Source: Ruminococcaceae bacterium UBA2854
GTDB lineage: Bacteria; Bacillota; Clostridia; Oscillospirales; Acutalibacteraceae
Length of the DNA stretch: 64,000 bases
NCBI GenBank assembly: GCA_002350765.1
Contig: DEFK01000024.1
Span: 14,075-78,074 of the forward strand
Direction of reading: 5' to 3'
In this document: one piece after another, positions 18,801 to 27,570 of the stretch
Numbering within the stretch: position 1 is the stretch's first letter
Layout of the letters: every line of letters begins with the position of its first letter
Notes under the pieces: generated by a model
What the model saw: the letters and a program-made list of their open reading frames with translations, nothing else
What the model was told of the DNA's origin: nothing
Databases searched by the model: none
Program-made: the position numbers and the translations under genes

Positions 18801-19397
18801 CTCTAAGTCGGAAACGATATCCCTTAAACGGAGGAGGTTGTCATCGGTATGTTTTAGCTTTCTTTCGGATTCAATCTTCTTGTATCTGTATCTCGAAATA
18901 CCAGCGGCTTCCTCGAAGATTTCACGTCTGTCCTCGCTTTTCGAGGAAACGATACTGTCGATTTTGCCCTGGCCAATCATAGAATAACCGTCGCGACCGA
19001 GACCTGTATCCATAAACAGCTCGTTAATATCTTTAAGACGAACCTGAGCGCCGTTTATTAGATACTCGCTCTCACCGCTTCTGAAATATCTTCTTGTAAC
19101 GGCTACATTATCGCCGTCATACGGTAAAAACCTGTCTTTATTAGAGATATTTAAAGTAACCTCCGCGTAGCCTTTCGCTTTTCTGTCATCGGTTCCGTTG
19201 AAAACAACGTCTTCCATTTTAGAACAGCGCAGGCTTTTAGGCGACTGCTCGCCGAGTACCCAGCGTATAGCGTCGCTTATATTACTTTTACCTGAACCGT
19301 TAGGACCTACAACAGAGGTCATACCTGTATCGAAGGTTAATTTAGTTTTATCGGGAAATGTTTTAAAGCCTTGAATTTCAAGGGATTTTAACAGCAT
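15831..19397 (-). CDS. smc: Chromosome segregation protein SMC
   Basis: The condensin ATPase that organises and helps segregate the chromosome with ScpA and ScpB. The 1188-residue protein has an N-terminal Walker A (GPNGSGKSNISDAIRWVLG, near residue 32), two long coiled-coil stretches rich in Glu, Lys and Ser, a hinge at about residues 500-670 (IRGPVSRIIEVPAEYTVAIE; GGSLTGGSLGKKSGLLSR), and a C-terminal signature LSGGEKALVAIALYFA near 1090 with Walker B PFCVMDEIEAALDEVNVDRF. It sits between the radical SAM gene (4-base gap) and ftsY. scpA and scpB are not in the window. Confidence 0.97.
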   Translation of the reverse strand: MLLKSLEIQGFKTFPDKTKLTFDTGMTSVVGPNGSGKSNISDAIRWVLGEQSPKSLRCSKMEDVVFNGTDDRKAKGYAEVTLNISNKDRFLPYDGDNVAVTRRYFRSGESEYLINGAQVRLKDINELFMDTGLGRDGYSMIGQGKIDSIVSSKSEDRREIFEEAAGISRYRYKKIESERKLKHTDDNLLRLRDIVSDLEERVGPLKKQSDKAQRFLEYSDEKKDIEIALWVNTLNNSNKVIKEEEDKIEISRIQHKQAGEALDDIQNETESIYLKNAQFSSDIEDIRENINNVMAEMSSKKSSVSVCENDILHNKENIERLKEEIKKVDIDAEDALNSIEAKKEKISELDKYISEKQELYDEVSDKLNIINTDSSRSGDKIQELSSKLAELTAQSADARVTQMTSVTSVTELQSRIENIMESNSQRGEQYETTLEISKEYETKIDKINSEVESLENSVKGLELKLESRKKKRDELKEKTDNLKLDAEQALRRVKLLEDLERNLEGFSYSVKNVVKASKNGQLKGIRGPVSRIIEVPAEYTVAIEIALGAAMQNIVTATEQDAKAAIAFLKKRDGGRATFLPMNTIKPKEFTEKGVDDLYGFIGIASDLCDCKPEYNNILKSLLGRIVVAEDLNSATTIAKKYNYRFKVVTLDGQVVNAGGSLTGGSLGKKSGLLSRASEISKHKKTAEDLNKKALDSEKLLEKAVSDFASIEGEILATRADLSNSKQEQVRILTEAKACENELNTQKQAIDEAEAEIKSCKERIKQFKVDEQRAKEQLDDINWSISEYEAQMSEITGNRTKLTEQRESMSEKLQNIRLEIVTAKKDIDTLNSEISYAISTEESRDSRKSDILREIESLNSVIANTESKIESLKNDINSSDESIKSFNKKIEDINEKKAQLEKRSGELRVLEREKNNEREAAGQELARLEERRINLRKEYDNIISKLWEEYQLTKKEAEEKAIDLESISESKSRLNELKSKIRALGNVNVGAIEEYKEVSEKYSFMSVQVNDVEKSKKEIERLIKDLTKQMQEEFIKSFEEINRNFTYTFKELFGGGTASLALTDPEDILTSGIDIIVHPPGKIVVHLDALSGGEKALVAIALYFAIMKVRPAPFCVMDEIEAALDEVNVDRFAQYVRNLTNKTQFILITHRRGTMEEADVLYGVTMQDEGVSKLLELRASEVSAKLGI

Positions 19398-19401
19398 TTT
19401 A

Positions 19402-20391
19402 TCACCTGTTTATTAATATATCGTATTTACTAAGATTGTTGTCGGTTTTAAAAACCACATTATATCCTAGGTTGTTTAACTCTTTTATATTACTTTTATT
19501 CTGTCCGATAGCTTTAGATAAGGATTTTTTATTAACATAAACGGTAAAATCCTTACTATCGTAGTTTTTAACTTCGCTTAATATTTTGTTTAAGAAAATT
19601 TTACTTTCGCAAAGCTCCTTAAACGCGGGATGATAGTTTTTTGCTACATCATTTTCTTTTAATGAGTCGCTGTAATGAAGTCCTACGCGGATAACATCAA
19701 TACTATTTTTATAGAACATCGTTATTATTTCAGAGCAAAGCTCTACCGACTCGGATAAAGTCATCGGAACATATAAGCCTTTATTGTATAAGGTTTCAAG
19801 CTCCGTGTTTTTCATAACTACGGTCGGATAAATCCTTACGCAATCTGGCTTTAATTTTATAAACTCATTAGCTGTATATAAATCGGAATTATAATCCGAC
19901 TTATAAAGCCCCGTCATCATCTGTAATCCGAGGTTGAAGCCGTAGCTTTTTATAAGCTTTGAAGCTTTTACTACATCCAAAGCGTTATGACCTCTTTTAT
20001 TAGCTTTAAGCACTTCATCGTTCATCGACTGCGCTCCGAGCTCAATAGTAGTAACATTATATTTCTTTAAAAGAAGTAAAACTTCATCGTTAATATAATC
20101 AGGTCTGGTGGAAAGGCGTATCCCTTTAAACAATTCAATATAAGGAACCGTTGCATCGAGCAGCGAGAGCATATATTCTCTTTTAATCGCCGTAAAGCTT
20201 CCGCCGAAAAAAGCGATTTCAGATTCTTTCGTTAATTCTCCTAAATCCTTTATAGCCTTTTCTACAGCCGATTTTACATCCTCGGTCGAGGGTTGTTTAA
20301 CCTGACCTGTAATTTTAGTCTGCTCACAGAACGAGCATTGATGGGGACATCCGTTATGCGGAACGAAGATCGCGATATTACTGTGATTAAT
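19402..20391 (-). CDS. Elp3-like radical SAM protein with apparent AUU start
   Basis: A radical SAM enzyme of the Elp3-like group often found between rnc and smc in Clostridia; its substrate is unknown. The CX3CX2C motif is Cys15, Cys19 and Cys22 (GCPHQCSFCEQTK), followed by FFGGSFTAI near residue 68 and RLSTRPDYI. The reading frame is open to a TGA at 20398-20400 and contains no ATG, GTG or TTG before residue 74, which is past the cluster motif. The ATT at 20389-20391 falls exactly where relatives start (M-x-H-x-N-I-x-x-F), overlaps the rnc TAA by one base, and has GGAG about 10 bases upstream. With it the protein is 329 residues, a normal length. Confidence 0.85.
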   Translation of the reverse strand: MNHSNIAIFVPHNGCPHQCSFCEQTKITGQVKQPSTEDVKSAVEKAIKDLGELTKESEIAFFGGSFTAIKREYMLSLLDATVPYIELFKGIRLSTRPDYINDEVLLLLKKYNVTTIELGAQSMNDEVLKANKRGHNALDVVKASKLIKSYGFNLGLQMMTGLYKSDYNSDLYTANEFIKLKPDCVRIYPTVVMKNTELETLYNKGLYVPMTLSESVELCSEIITMFYKNSIDVIRVGLHYSDSLKENDVAKNYHPAFKELCESKIFLNKILSEVKNYDSKDFTVYVNKKSLSKAIGQNKSNIKELNNLGYNVVFKTDNNLSKYDILINR

Positions 20392-21064
20392 AGCCCATCA
20401 ACTCCAAAGCTTCCTTAGCGGCGTTCTGCTCGGCTTCTTTTTTACTTCTACCGCCGCCTTTACCGATAGCGTTGCTGTTTAAAAGAACTTCAAATACAAA
20501 ATGCTTATCGTGGTCGGGACCTGTCTCGGAAACAAGACGGTAGGATATTTTTTCACCCGGGTTTTTCTGTACAATTTCCTGTAATGTTGTTTTATAATCC
20601 TTAAAAGGCTTTGTGTTTCTGTTATTTATTTCGGGGATTACAAATCTTAAAATATGCTTTCTAGCGGGCTCAATACCGCCGTCGAGATAAATCGCGGCAA
20701 TTACAGCCTCGAACGCGTCCGATACAATTGACGGACGTTGCGCTCCCCCGCCGTTTTTTTCACCTTTACTAAGCTTTAAGTAGTCGCCGAGGTTAATCTC
20801 CTTGCCGAACTTAAATAAAGCTTTCTCGCAAACGAGAGAAGATCTTAGCTTGGTAAGCTCGCCCTCGGGCAATTCAGGCATATTCTCAAATATGTAATCA
20901 GCTACAACGATAGATAAAACCGCGTCGCCTAAAAATTCCAGGCGCTCGTTGCATTTTACGCCCTTGTCCTTCATCTCGTTAGCGTAAGAAGAATGAGTCA
21001 GCGCCACTTGTAAAAGCTTAGGATTATTAAATTTATAATCTATTACTTTTTCAAAATCTTTCAT
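20387..21064 (-). CDS. rnc: Ribonuclease III
   Basis: Cleaves double-stranded RNA, for example in rRNA and SRP RNA processing. The catalytic signature ERLEFLGDAVLSIVVADYI sits near residue 40, with the second acidic patch SDAFEAVIAAIYLDGG near residue 115. A C-terminal dsRNA-binding domain (about 155-225) ends GGGRSKKEAEQNAAKEALELMGY-like, with the typical KKEAEQNAA pattern. It lies 7 bases after plsX. An acpP gene usually sits between plsX and rnc in Firmicutes; none is present here. Confidence 0.97.
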   Translation of the reverse strand: MKDFEKVIDYKFNNPKLLQVALTHSSYANEMKDKGVKCNERLEFLGDAVLSIVVADYIFENMPELPEGELTKLRSSLVCEKALFKFGKEINLGDYLKLSKGEKNGGGAQRPSIVSDAFEAVIAAIYLDGGIEPARKHILRFVIPEINNRNTKPFKDYKTTLQEIVQKNPGEKISYRLVSETGPDHDKHFVFEVLLNSNAIGKGGGRSKKEAEQNAAKEALELMGY

Positions 21065-21071
21065 ACTTTCC

Positions 21072-22064
21072 TCATTTTACATTTACAGCGTTTGTAATTT
21101 CGCTTATAACGTCAGCCTCTACATAATTCTTGGTAAGTCTTATAGCGTTCTTAAAGGTTTTTGCTTTAGAGCTTCCATGAGCTTTAAATACAGGCTTTGC
21201 CGTACCCATAATCGGAGCGCCGCCGTGCTCATTATAGTCAAATTCCTTAACCATAGATTTTAAATCTTTCATTACTAAAGCGGCGGCAAGCTTGTTTTTC
21301 GCGCTCTTGGAGAACAGCTCTTTAACCTTTACCATAATAGCCTTCGCTGTACCCTCGTAAGTTTTAAGAGCGATATTGCCTGTGAATCCGTCGCATACAG
21401 CTAAATCACAGCAGCCGTACGGTAAATCTCTGCCCTCTACGTTACCTATAAAGTTAATGTCAGCTTCTTTTAACAGCTCGTACGCGTTACGCTGAAGCTC
21501 CATTCCTTTATGTTCCTCGGTACCTACGTTAATAAGACCGACTCTGGGGTTATCAACCTTCATCACGTTCTTCATATAAGCCGAAGCCATTACGGCGTAC
21601 TGTACAATCATTTCGGGACGAGATTCAAGATTAGCTCCCGCGTCAATAAGCATAAAGCATCCTCCGCCGAAATGCGGTAATATAGGAGCGAACGCGGGTC
21701 GTTTAATACCCTTTATACGTTTAGCTATAAGAGTACCGCCTACACAAAGCGCGCCGCTGTTACCCGCGCTTACAAAAGCGTCGCCGTCGCCGTTTGCGAG
21801 CATTTTAAGTCCGACAGACATCGAGCTGTCAGGCTTCTTTTTTAATACCGCGTCAGCGTCCTCGTCGGTTGCGATTACTTCGGTAGCGTTAACTATTCCC
21901 ATACTTGAAATATCAATATTGTTCTCGGAGGAAACTGATTTTATAACGTCTTCCTGTCCTACAAGAATAATATCTACACCATATTCGTTGTGAGCGTCCA
22001 GGGCTCCTTTTATTATTTCGAGAGGAGCGTTGTCTCCGCCCATCGCGTCAACTATTATTTTCAT
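21072..22064 (-). CDS. plsX: Phosphate acyltransferase PlsX
   Basis: Converts acyl-ACP to acyl-phosphate at the membrane surface, feeding PlsY in phospholipid synthesis. It begins MKIIVDAMGGDNAPLEIIKG, the family hallmark, with SAGNSGALCVGGT near residue 100, RPAFAPILP, and CDGFTGNIALKTYEGT near residue 228. The length of 330 residues is standard. The start overlaps the trmFO stop by 4 bases. Confidence 0.97.
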   Translation of the reverse strand: MKIIVDAMGGDNAPLEIIKGALDAHNEYGVDIILVGQEDVIKSVSSENNIDISSMGIVNATEVIATDEDADAVLKKKPDSSMSVGLKMLANGDGDAFVSAGNSGALCVGGTLIAKRIKGIKRPAFAPILPHFGGGCFMLIDAGANLESRPEMIVQYAVMASAYMKNVMKVDNPRVGLINVGTEEHKGMELQRNAYELLKEADINFIGNVEGRDLPYGCCDLAVCDGFTGNIALKTYEGTAKAIMVKVKELFSKSAKNKLAAALVMKDLKSMVKEFDYNEHGGAPIMGTAKPVFKAHGSSKAKTFKNAIRLTKNYVEADVISEITNAVNVK

Positions 22065-23374
22065 AATCTCACGCTTTCTAAATATATTTTTAAATCAGCT
22101 AAAGCTCTGTCGGCATACGCTTGTCCGCGCTCGCGTTTATCGCGGGGACGGTCTTTAAGCTCGGGCAGTACGCCGAAATTAGCGCCCATAGGCTGAAAGT
22201 CTTTTACTGTATCGTCAGCTATATAACGGCTTAACGCGCCAATCATAGTAGTTTCTGGTAATACTATCGGGATTTCATCATTCAGCTTTCGAGCCGCGTT
22301 TATTCCCGCGATTATACCCGAGGAAGCGCTTTCCATATAACCCTCAACGCCTGTGATCTGACCCGCAAAAAAGATATTGCCGTTTTTCTTTACGCTGAAA
22401 TCACTGTTAAGTATCTCGGGAGAGTTCAAGAAAGTGTTTCTGTGCATTACACCGTAGCGGATAAACTCCGCGTTTTTTAAAGCGGGTATCAGCCCGAAAA
22501 CCCTCTTTTGCTCGGAGAATTTAAGGTTAGTCTGGAATCCTACTAGGTTATACATAGTACCCGCTGAATTCTCCTTACGAAGCTGGAGTACCGCCCAAGG
22601 TCTGTGACCTGTGTTCGGGTCGGTAAGTCCTACGGGCTTCATCGGGCCGAAACGGATTGTATCGTGGCCTCTCTGCGCCATCACCTCAATCGGCATACAA
22701 CCCTCGTACACCTTAGGATCTCTGACATCAAAATCATGTATAGGAGCTCTCTCGGCGTTAACAAGCGCGTCGTAGAACACTTCGTACTCCTCTTTATTCA
22801 TAGGACAATTAAGGTAATCGGTTTTATCGCCCTTGCCGTACCTTGATTCAAAAAACGCCCTGTTCATATCAACGCTTTTAAAATCAACAATTGGAGCGGC
22901 TGCGTCAAAGAACGATAGCGAACCGCCGATTTCTTTATTGATATACTCCGCAAGGCTGTCGGATGTAAGCGGACCGGTAGCTATAACCGTGATTTTTGAA
23001 AAATCAATCTTAGTAATCTCTTTATTTATAACGGTAATGTTTTTATTCGCCTTAATTTCATTGGTTACGAGCTTAGAAAAAATATTTCTGTCAACCGCTA
23101 AGGCTCCGCCCGCGGGAACTCTTGCTTTATCAGCTGCTTTTAAGAGAATCGAGTCAAGAACCCTCATCTCCTCTTTTAAAAGTCCCGCCGCGGAATTTAC
23201 CCTGTCAGCTTTAAATGAGTTCGAGCATACAAGCTCGGCGAATAAATCGCTTTTGTGTGCGGGAGAATGTTTCTCAGGCTTCATCTCGTAAAGATTTACC
23301 TTTATTCCCCTTTTCGCTAACTGATAAGCCGCCTCGCATCCCGCGAGACCTGCGCCGATTACGTTAACGCACAT
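22061..23374 (-). CDS. trmFO: Folate/FAD-dependent tRNA m5U54 methyltransferase TrmFO
   Basis: Makes ribothymidine at position 54 of tRNA using methylenetetrahydrofolate and FADH2. The FAD-binding Rossmann motif GAGLAGCEAAYQLAKRG covers residues 7-23, followed by EMKPEKHSPAHKSDLFAELVC, whose Cys-Ser-Asn region (LVCSNSFK) is the family signature. Other motifs are RYGKGDKTDYLNCPM and the C-terminal FFAGQITGVEGYMES. At 437 residues it is complete. It overlaps topA by one base and plsX by four. Confidence 0.96.
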   Translation of the reverse strand: MCVNVIGAGLAGCEAAYQLAKRGIKVNLYEMKPEKHSPAHKSDLFAELVCSNSFKADRVNSAAGLLKEEMRVLDSILLKAADKARVPAGGALAVDRNIFSKLVTNEIKANKNITVINKEITKIDFSKITVIATGPLTSDSLAEYINKEIGGSLSFFDAAAPIVDFKSVDMNRAFFESRYGKGDKTDYLNCPMNKEEYEVFYDALVNAERAPIHDFDVRDPKVYEGCMPIEVMAQRGHDTIRFGPMKPVGLTDPNTGHRPWAVLQLRKENSAGTMYNLVGFQTNLKFSEQKRVFGLIPALKNAEFIRYGVMHRNTFLNSPEILNSDFSVKKNGNIFFAGQITGVEGYMESASSGIIAGINAARKLNDEIPIVLPETTMIGALSRYIADDTVKDFQPMGANFGVLPELKDRPRDKRERGQAYADRALADLKIYLESVRL

Positions 23375-25449
23375 CAGCTTTTAACTGCTTTCTCGTAACC
23401 GCAATCCTTGTTTTCACAGAAAAGGACTTTTTTCTTACCCTTTTTCTTGAACAGGATTTCTCCGCACTGCGGACATCTTTCGTTCACAGGTTCATTCCAT
23501 GATACGAAATCACATTTCGGATAGTTACTGCAGCCGTAGAATACTGTCTTTTTCTTCGTTGTCTTTACTATAACGTCGCCGTCGTCACATTTAGGACATT
23601 TTACGCCGATTTTCTGAACGTACTTTTTAACATTCTTACATTCGGGATAACCGGGACATGCGATAAATTTACCGTATCTGCCGACTTTAATAACCATATT
23701 TCTGCCGCAGTTTTCGCATATAATATCAGTTTTATCTTCCTCAAGCTGGATTTTAACGCCGTCCATATCTGTTTTGGCTTTTTCTAAGGTCTTTTCAAAA
23801 TCCTTGTAGAAATCGTCAATAAGAGCTTTCCACTCAACCTCTCCGCTTTCTACTGTATCGAGGTTCTGTTCCATCTGGGCGGTGAATTTAAGGTTAACAA
23901 TTTTAGAGAAACGCTCTTTCATAAGGTTAACCATAGCTTCGCCGAGCTCGGTGGGAATTAAAGTTTTACCCTCACGTTTTACATACTCGCGGCTTGTGAT
24001 TGTTGAAATAGTCGCGGCGTATGTAGACGGACGTCCAATACCGTTTTCCTCGAGAGTTTTAATAAGAGAAGCTTCCGTATATCTCTGCGGAGGCTGTGTA
24101 AAGTGCTGGTTAGGCACAATCTCTTTCTTGCGTACGCTCATTCCCTTTTCTAAATCGGGAAGCTGGGAAGCCTTTTCCTCGGCGGTATCCTTACCCTCTA
24201 CATATAAAGAGGTAAAGCCGTCAAACGATACGGTATAGCCTGAAGCTTTAAAGATATGATTATTACCCTCGATTTCGGCTCTGGTTGTTTTTTGCAGACA
24301 ATCCGCCATCTGTGAGGCTACAAAACGCTTCCATATAAGGTTGTAGAGCTTATACTGGTCGGAGGATAAGTTATTTTTAATCTTATCGGGCTCTAAAGAC
24401 GGCATTGTAGGACGAATAGCCTCGTGACCGTCCTGAGCGTTTGAACGAGATTTAAAGAATCTGGGCTTAGCGGGAAGGTATTTCTCGCCGAATTTTTCAT
24501 TAATGTACTGGGTAACCTCGGATACAGCCTGCGCTGAAATTCTTAAAGAGTCGGTTCTCATATAGGTTATAAGACCTGTAGCGCCCATATTGTCTATTTC
24601 AATTCCCTCGTAAAGCTCCTGGGCTACACGCATTGTACGGCGTGACTGGAAGCCCAGCTTTCTCGAAGCTTCCTGCTGTAGAGTTGAGGTTATAAACGGA
24701 GGCGCGGGAGATTTCTTTCTAGTACCGTGTTTAACGTCTTTAACAAAGAAATCAGCGTCCTCGAGCTCGGAGAGGATTTTTTTAGCCTGTTCCTCATTTT
24801 CGATTTTATCTTTACCGAGATATAATGTCGCGGGGAAAGATTTTCTCGAACCTTTGGGGATAAATTTAGCGTCAATTGTCCAGTATTCTTCGGGATTGAA
24901 CGCTCTTATCTCCTCCTCGCGGTCAACAATAATACGAACCGCTACGGACTGTACACGTCCCGCAGACATACCGCGTCTTATTTTCTGGGAAATAAACGGA
25001 CTTAATTTATATCCGACAAGTCGGTCGAGAATACGTCTTGCCTGCTGAGCGTTTACAAGGTTTAAATTAATCGACCTCGGAGCGCTCATTCCGTTATTAA
25101 CACCTGTTTTAGTAATTTCATTAAATTCTACGCGGTTAGCGTCGTTTAAATCAAGATTAAGAATATACGCCAAATGCCACGATATAGCCTCGCCCTCGCG
25201 GTCGGGGTCAGTTGCGAGAAATACTTTATCGCATTCAGCGGCGTGGGCTTTAATATCTTTTACCAAAGACTCCTTACCCTTTATAATCTGGTATTTAGGC
25301 TCGTAGTTGTTTTTTATATCAACGCTGAGTCTAGCGTCGGGTAAGTCGCGAACGTGTCCCATAGACGCGATAACGTCAAAATCCTTGCCTAAATATTTTT
25401 TAATTGTTTTAGCCTTTGCGGGTGACTCAACAATCACTAAATTTGACAT
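23374..25449 (-). CDS. topA: DNA topoisomerase I
   Basis: Type IA topoisomerase that relaxes negative supercoils. The TOPRIM domain has VIVESPAKAKTIKKYLG at the start and ATDPDREGEAISWHLA near residue 80. The active-site Tyr lies in GLITYMRTDS near residue 293. Three C-terminal four-cysteine zinc ribbons follow (CENCGRNM...CPGYPEC; CPKCDDGD...CSNYPKC; CPQCGEIL...CENKDC). The length is 691 residues. It may head the topA-to-leuS array; dprA lies 73 bases upstream. Confidence 0.97.
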   Translation of the reverse strand: MSNLVIVESPAKAKTIKKYLGKDFDVIASMGHVRDLPDARLSVDIKNNYEPKYQIIKGKESLVKDIKAHAAECDKVFLATDPDREGEAISWHLAYILNLDLNDANRVEFNEITKTGVNNGMSAPRSINLNLVNAQQARRILDRLVGYKLSPFISQKIRRGMSAGRVQSVAVRIIVDREEEIRAFNPEEYWTIDAKFIPKGSRKSFPATLYLGKDKIENEEQAKKILSELEDADFFVKDVKHGTRKKSPAPPFITSTLQQEASRKLGFQSRRTMRVAQELYEGIEIDNMGATGLITYMRTDSLRISAQAVSEVTQYINEKFGEKYLPAKPRFFKSRSNAQDGHEAIRPTMPSLEPDKIKNNLSSDQYKLYNLIWKRFVASQMADCLQKTTRAEIEGNNHIFKASGYTVSFDGFTSLYVEGKDTAEEKASQLPDLEKGMSVRKKEIVPNQHFTQPPQRYTEASLIKTLEENGIGRPSTYAATISTITSREYVKREGKTLIPTELGEAMVNLMKERFSKIVNLKFTAQMEQNLDTVESGEVEWKALIDDFYKDFEKTLEKAKTDMDGVKIQLEEDKTDIICENCGRNMVIKVGRYGKFIACPGYPECKNVKKYVQKIGVKCPKCDDGDVIVKTTKKKTVFYGCSNYPKCDFVSWNEPVNERCPQCGEILFKKKGKKKVLFCENKDCGYEKAVKS

Positions 25450-25522
25450 AGCTTCATAACCTTTCCGCCCACTATATTACAAATTACTTCCTTATCGTGA
25501 GCAAATAAGGAATATTAAAAGT

Positions 25523-26719
25523 TTAAATTATTCTATAGCTTCTTCCCTGTACGCATTTTATAAGCTCTCTTAACTCCAGCGTAGTAAGTATCGGAAGCAG
25601 CTTAAATACAGGCAGACCTGTTTTCTCAGCTATAACATCTATATGTACAGGTTCATAGCCGATAGCGTAATAAACGTTGTACTGTTCCTCGTTTAAGTCG
25701 AGGTTTTCTTTATGCGTGGGAATTTCCGATAAATCGTTGGTTTTTAAGCCGTTTATATTATTGGGAGCTTTTCCTTTAATCGGAATTACATCAATTATAT
25801 CGTCCGCGGGTTGAGCTGATACATCGAGCTCGGTAGTTACATACACGTTATCAAACGCGTCGATTATATCCTTATAATCCGTAACGAGCATAGCAATACG
25901 GTTTTTAACGAGCTTATTAGAGCCGTCGAAGTGTGAATCCACAGGTCCCGCTAAGGCGAAAATCTTTTTACCCGCGTCCTGTTCCAAAGCCGAGTTGACC
26001 GTTATCAGCGAACCGCTTCTGCTGCCAGCTTCAATAACGAGGATACCGTCGGATAATGCCGAAATAATTCTGTTTCTTTGCGGGAAATGATAGCTGTACG
26101 GCTCGGTGTCGGGCGGATATTCGCTTATAACCGCGCCTTTAAACGTAATATCACTTCGCATTTTAGCGTTCTCACGCAGATAGTCGTAGTTGATTCCGCA
26201 TCCGAGCACGCATATTGTCACTCCGTCAGCGGCTAACGCGCCTAAATGCGACGAACAGTCTACGCCTAAAGCTCCGCCGCTTACAATCGTAACACCCGCT
26301 TTAGCGAGGTTATACGCCATACTGTAGGATGATTTAATACCGTACATAGACGCTTTTCTTGTACCTATCACCGCTATCGACATTCTGTCGTCGATGTCAG
26401 GCAACGCGCCTGATATATAGAGTACAGCGGGAGGGTCGTCAATATCAAACAGACACCTCGGATACTCGGGGCTGTCTATACAAACCAAATCGTAATAATA
26501 AAGACGGCACTTTTCGATTATCTCATCAGAAACAGATAACGGTGTATTCTTCATATTTTCCAATTCCTTATCAGAAAACAATCCCGAAAAACGCCATTCT
26601 TTTTCTCCGCCGTTATAAAACTCCTCAATACTTTCGTAAAGAAAAGTCAGTTTCTTAGCTTTAGTTGTACAATATCCGATTGACTGGGTAAACCAAATCC
26701 AATATCTCAGATTATTCAT
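25523..26719 (-). CDS. dprA: DNA processing protein DprA
   Basis: DprA loads RecA on incoming single-stranded DNA during transformation and is conserved even in species not known to be competent. The Rossmann-like DNA-binding domain is clear: IGTRKASMYG near residue 117, VSGGALGVDCSSHLGAL near 145, then SEYPPDTEPYSYHFPQRNR and GSLITVNSALEQ. A C-terminal winged-helix domain (about residues 335-398) ends with LRELIKCVQGRSYR. At 398 residues it is slightly long. It overlaps the upstream methyltransferase gene by 4 bases. Confidence 0.94.
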   Translation of the reverse strand: MNNLRYWIWFTQSIGYCTTKAKKLTFLYESIEEFYNGGEKEWRFSGLFSDKELENMKNTPLSVSDEIIEKCRLYYYDLVCIDSPEYPRCLFDIDDPPAVLYISGALPDIDDRMSIAVIGTRKASMYGIKSSYSMAYNLAKAGVTIVSGGALGVDCSSHLGALAADGVTICVLGCGINYDYLRENAKMRSDITFKGAVISEYPPDTEPYSYHFPQRNRIISALSDGILVIEAGSRSGSLITVNSALEQDAGKKIFALAGPVDSHFDGSNKLVKNRIAMLVTDYKDIIDAFDNVYVTTELDVSAQPADDIIDVIPIKGKAPNNINGLKTNDLSEIPTHKENLDLNEEQYNVYYAIGYEPVHIDVIAEKTGLPVFKLLPILTTLELRELIKCVQGRSYRII

Positions 26720-27498
26720 TTAACCATTTCCCAAATTAGAATAGCAGCAGCCGCCGAAGCGTTTAAGGATTCCGCCCTGCCGTTCATAGGTATCGTAATT
26801 TTTTTATCGCAGGCTTCTATTGTAGACGCTTTAACGCCGTTGCCTTCGTTTCCGATAACAAGTAAAGAGTTGTCGGAAAACTTAACATCGGTTATCTTTT
26901 CAGCGTCACCGCTAACCACGGAAGCGTACGACGTTATATCTTTATGCGCGGAAATAAAATCTTTAATACTGCTTTCTACAGTAAAAGGGATTCTGAATAC
27001 AGCGCCCATACTTCCCCTTACAACCTTAGGGGAATAAATATCACAGCAGTCGTCGGATAAGACAATTCCGTCTATACCTACAGCTTCAGCCGTCCTGAGA
27101 ATAGTTCCCAGATTAGACGGATCCTGGATATTATCCAGCGCGACAAATTTTCCACCAATACTAATTTTACCAAATAGCGGTGTTTTGTCAAGAGCTTTTA
27201 TAACACAGAGTATCCCCTGCGGCGATTTTGTCTCGGAAATTTCTTTAAATACCTTCTCTGAAACAATAAAACTTTTCTCCGAAACCGCGGATAGCTTCTC
27301 GATTATATCGTTGTATTTATCTATAATATCTTCTCGTACAACAAGATATGAAATTTTCGCGTCAGAGTTAAAAGCGTCAAGGCAAAGTCTTACACCCTCG
27401 GCTGTAAACTCAGCGTTTTCTTTTCGATACCTCGAGCTTTTATTCAATTTATTAATATGCTTTACGAGTGAATTATCTTTACTTGTAATCTTAATCAT
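26716..27498 (-). CDS. SpoU-family RNA 2'-O-methyltransferase
   Basis: A TrmH/SpoU knot methyltransferase, probably acting on 23S rRNA or tRNA. An N-terminal substrate-binding domain (ITSKDNSLVKHINKL) is followed by the knot: ALDNIQDPSNLGTILRTAEAVG near residue 128, LVIGNEGNGV near residue 206, and ITIPMNGRAESLNASAAAAI. It lies after the rplT terminator. No clear Shine-Dalgarno sequence precedes the ATG, yet the start matches relatives, so translation may be inefficient or leaderless. The exact target cannot be read from sequence. Confidence 0.88.
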   Translation of the reverse strand: MIKITSKDNSLVKHINKLNKSSRYRKENAEFTAEGVRLCLDAFNSDAKISYLVVREDIIDKYNDIIEKLSAVSEKSFIVSEKVFKEISETKSPQGILCVIKALDKTPLFGKISIGGKFVALDNIQDPSNLGTILRTAEAVGIDGIVLSDDCCDIYSPKVVRGSMGAVFRIPFTVESSIKDFISAHKDITSYASVVSGDAEKITDVKFSDNSLLVIGNEGNGVKASTIEACDKKITIPMNGRAESLNASAAAAILIWEMVK

Positions 27499-27534
27499 AA
27501 TAATACAATTATCAATTCATAATAAATAGCAAAA

Positions 27535-27556
27535 GCGTTTGGGGTGTCCCAAACGC
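27535..27556 (-). terminator. Intrinsic terminator of the infC-rpmI-rplT operon
   Basis: Minus strand GCGTTTGGG with CCCAAACGC around a 4-base loop, then TTTTGCTATTTATT. It lies 15 bases past the rplT stop. Confidence 0.8.
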
Positions 27557-27570
27557 GTTTACAATTTTAA

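Noticed and set aside
19402..20172. Radical SAM gene as a truncated pseudogene starting at the first ATG
   Set aside because: The same frame continues upstream without interruption through the radical SAM cysteine motif to the rnc stop, and an AUU start gives a full-length protein.
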